A stretch of DNA of 6,594 nt from Deltaproteobacteria bacterium (lineage in GTDB: Bacteria; Desulfobacterota; Desulfobacteria; Desulfobacterales; ETH-SRB1), in contig DAOUSD010000101.1 in NCBI GenBank assembly GCA_030627405.1, positions 1-6,594 on the forward strand, written 5' to 3'. Position 1 is the stretch's first letter; each line of letters starts with the position of its first letter. A program made the translations under genes and the position numbers. Positions 6,511 through 6,594 of this stretch are shown here, piece by piece. The notes under the pieces are model-generated. The model did no database searches and was not told the DNA's origin. It saw only the letters and a list, made by a program, of their open reading frames with translations.

Positions 6511-6538
6511 GGTTAGCCATTAGCGGTTAGCCGTTAGC
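6511..6538. repeat. Tandem heptamer array, four copies of NNTTAGC
   Basis: Four consecutive 7-bp units, GGTTAGC, CATTAGC, GGTTAGC and CGTTAGC, share TTAGC in each copy; the first two bases vary, alternating GG / C-purine. A partial phase (GC at 6509-6510) precedes it. The array ends 17 nt before the start of the four-helix-bundle gene. The 7-bp period means copy-number changes shift spacing by a non-integral helical turn. I see no inverted symmetry, so it is not a terminator. Confidence 0.85.
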
Positions 6539-6555
6539 ATTGAAAAGGGATGGAA

Positions 6556-6594
6556 ATGAGAGATTTTAGAGAACTTAAAGTATGGGAGAAAGCC
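6556..6594 (+). CDS. Four-helix-bundle protein (S23/IVP-like), 5' fragment cut by the window end
   Basis: Only 13 codons are present, reading MRDFRELKVWEKA. This matches the characteristic start of the small four-helix-bundle family first known from 23S rRNA intervening sequences (about 115-125 aa; typical start M-x-D-F-R/K-x-L-x-V-W-x-K-A). The related Avd protein of diversity-generating retroelements has the same fold. AAGGGA (6545-6550), 5 nt before the ATG, is a good Shine-Dalgarno. No rRNA sequence is visible around it, so this is a free-standing chromosomal copy, whose function is unknown. The short fragment and the preceding heptamer repeat are all that support the call. Confidence 0.7.
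   Translation, partial: MRDFRELKVWEKA

Noticed and set aside
6511..6538. CRISPR array
   Set aside because: The units are 7 bp and contiguous, without spacers, so this is a simple tandem repeat.

Overview
The window is a moderately AT-rich bacterial chromosome segment with every gene on the + strand. It looks like a Gram-negative, probably a deltaproteobacterium (Desulfobacterota, sulfate-reducer type). This is inferred from three things: an outer-membrane beta-barrel protein, an EtfA of the acyl-CoA-oxidation type next to lipid and isoprenoid genes, and a heptamer-repeat plus four-helix-bundle (S23/IVP-like) gene pair at the right edge. No marker in the window proves the taxonomy.

Layout, left to right. 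(1) etfA (112-1083) encodes the alpha subunit of electron transfer flavoprotein; its ribosome binding site lies in the 3' arm of an inverted repeat. (2) A gene with its own promoter-like sequence, a strong Shine-Dalgarno and a downstream intrinsic terminator (1236-2177) encodes a signal-peptide-bearing beta-barrel protein. I identify it as an omptin-family (peptidase A26) outer-membrane protease, because both halves of the catalytic Asp-Asp / Asp-His site are present at the right spacing. (3) A tight operon follows: rimO (2345-3661), a long-chain polyprenyl diphosphate synthase (3658-4638, 4-bp overlap), a secreted FlgT/CsgG-like protein of unknown role (4642-5847, 3-bp gap) and a PgsA-type CDP-alcohol phosphatidyltransferase (5874-6425). 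(4) At the right edge, four heptamers of the form NNTTAGC precede the first 13 codons of a four-helix-bundle protein gene that runs out of the window.

The genes fall into an electron-transfer unit (etfA, probably with etfB and dehydrogenases to the left), a stand-alone surface protease, and an operon combining ribosomal-protein modification with envelope lipid synthesis. The polyprenyl synthase would supply the menaquinone/ubiquinone tail, and PgsA the phosphatidylglycerol phosphate. The most interesting points are the omptin homologue, which keeps the catalysis residues but not the OmpT lipid A-binding or S1-pocket residues; the terminator hairpin only 16 nt before a rimO start that has no Shine-Dalgarno; the uncharacterised secreted protein in the operon; and the heptamer array before the four-helix-bundle gene.
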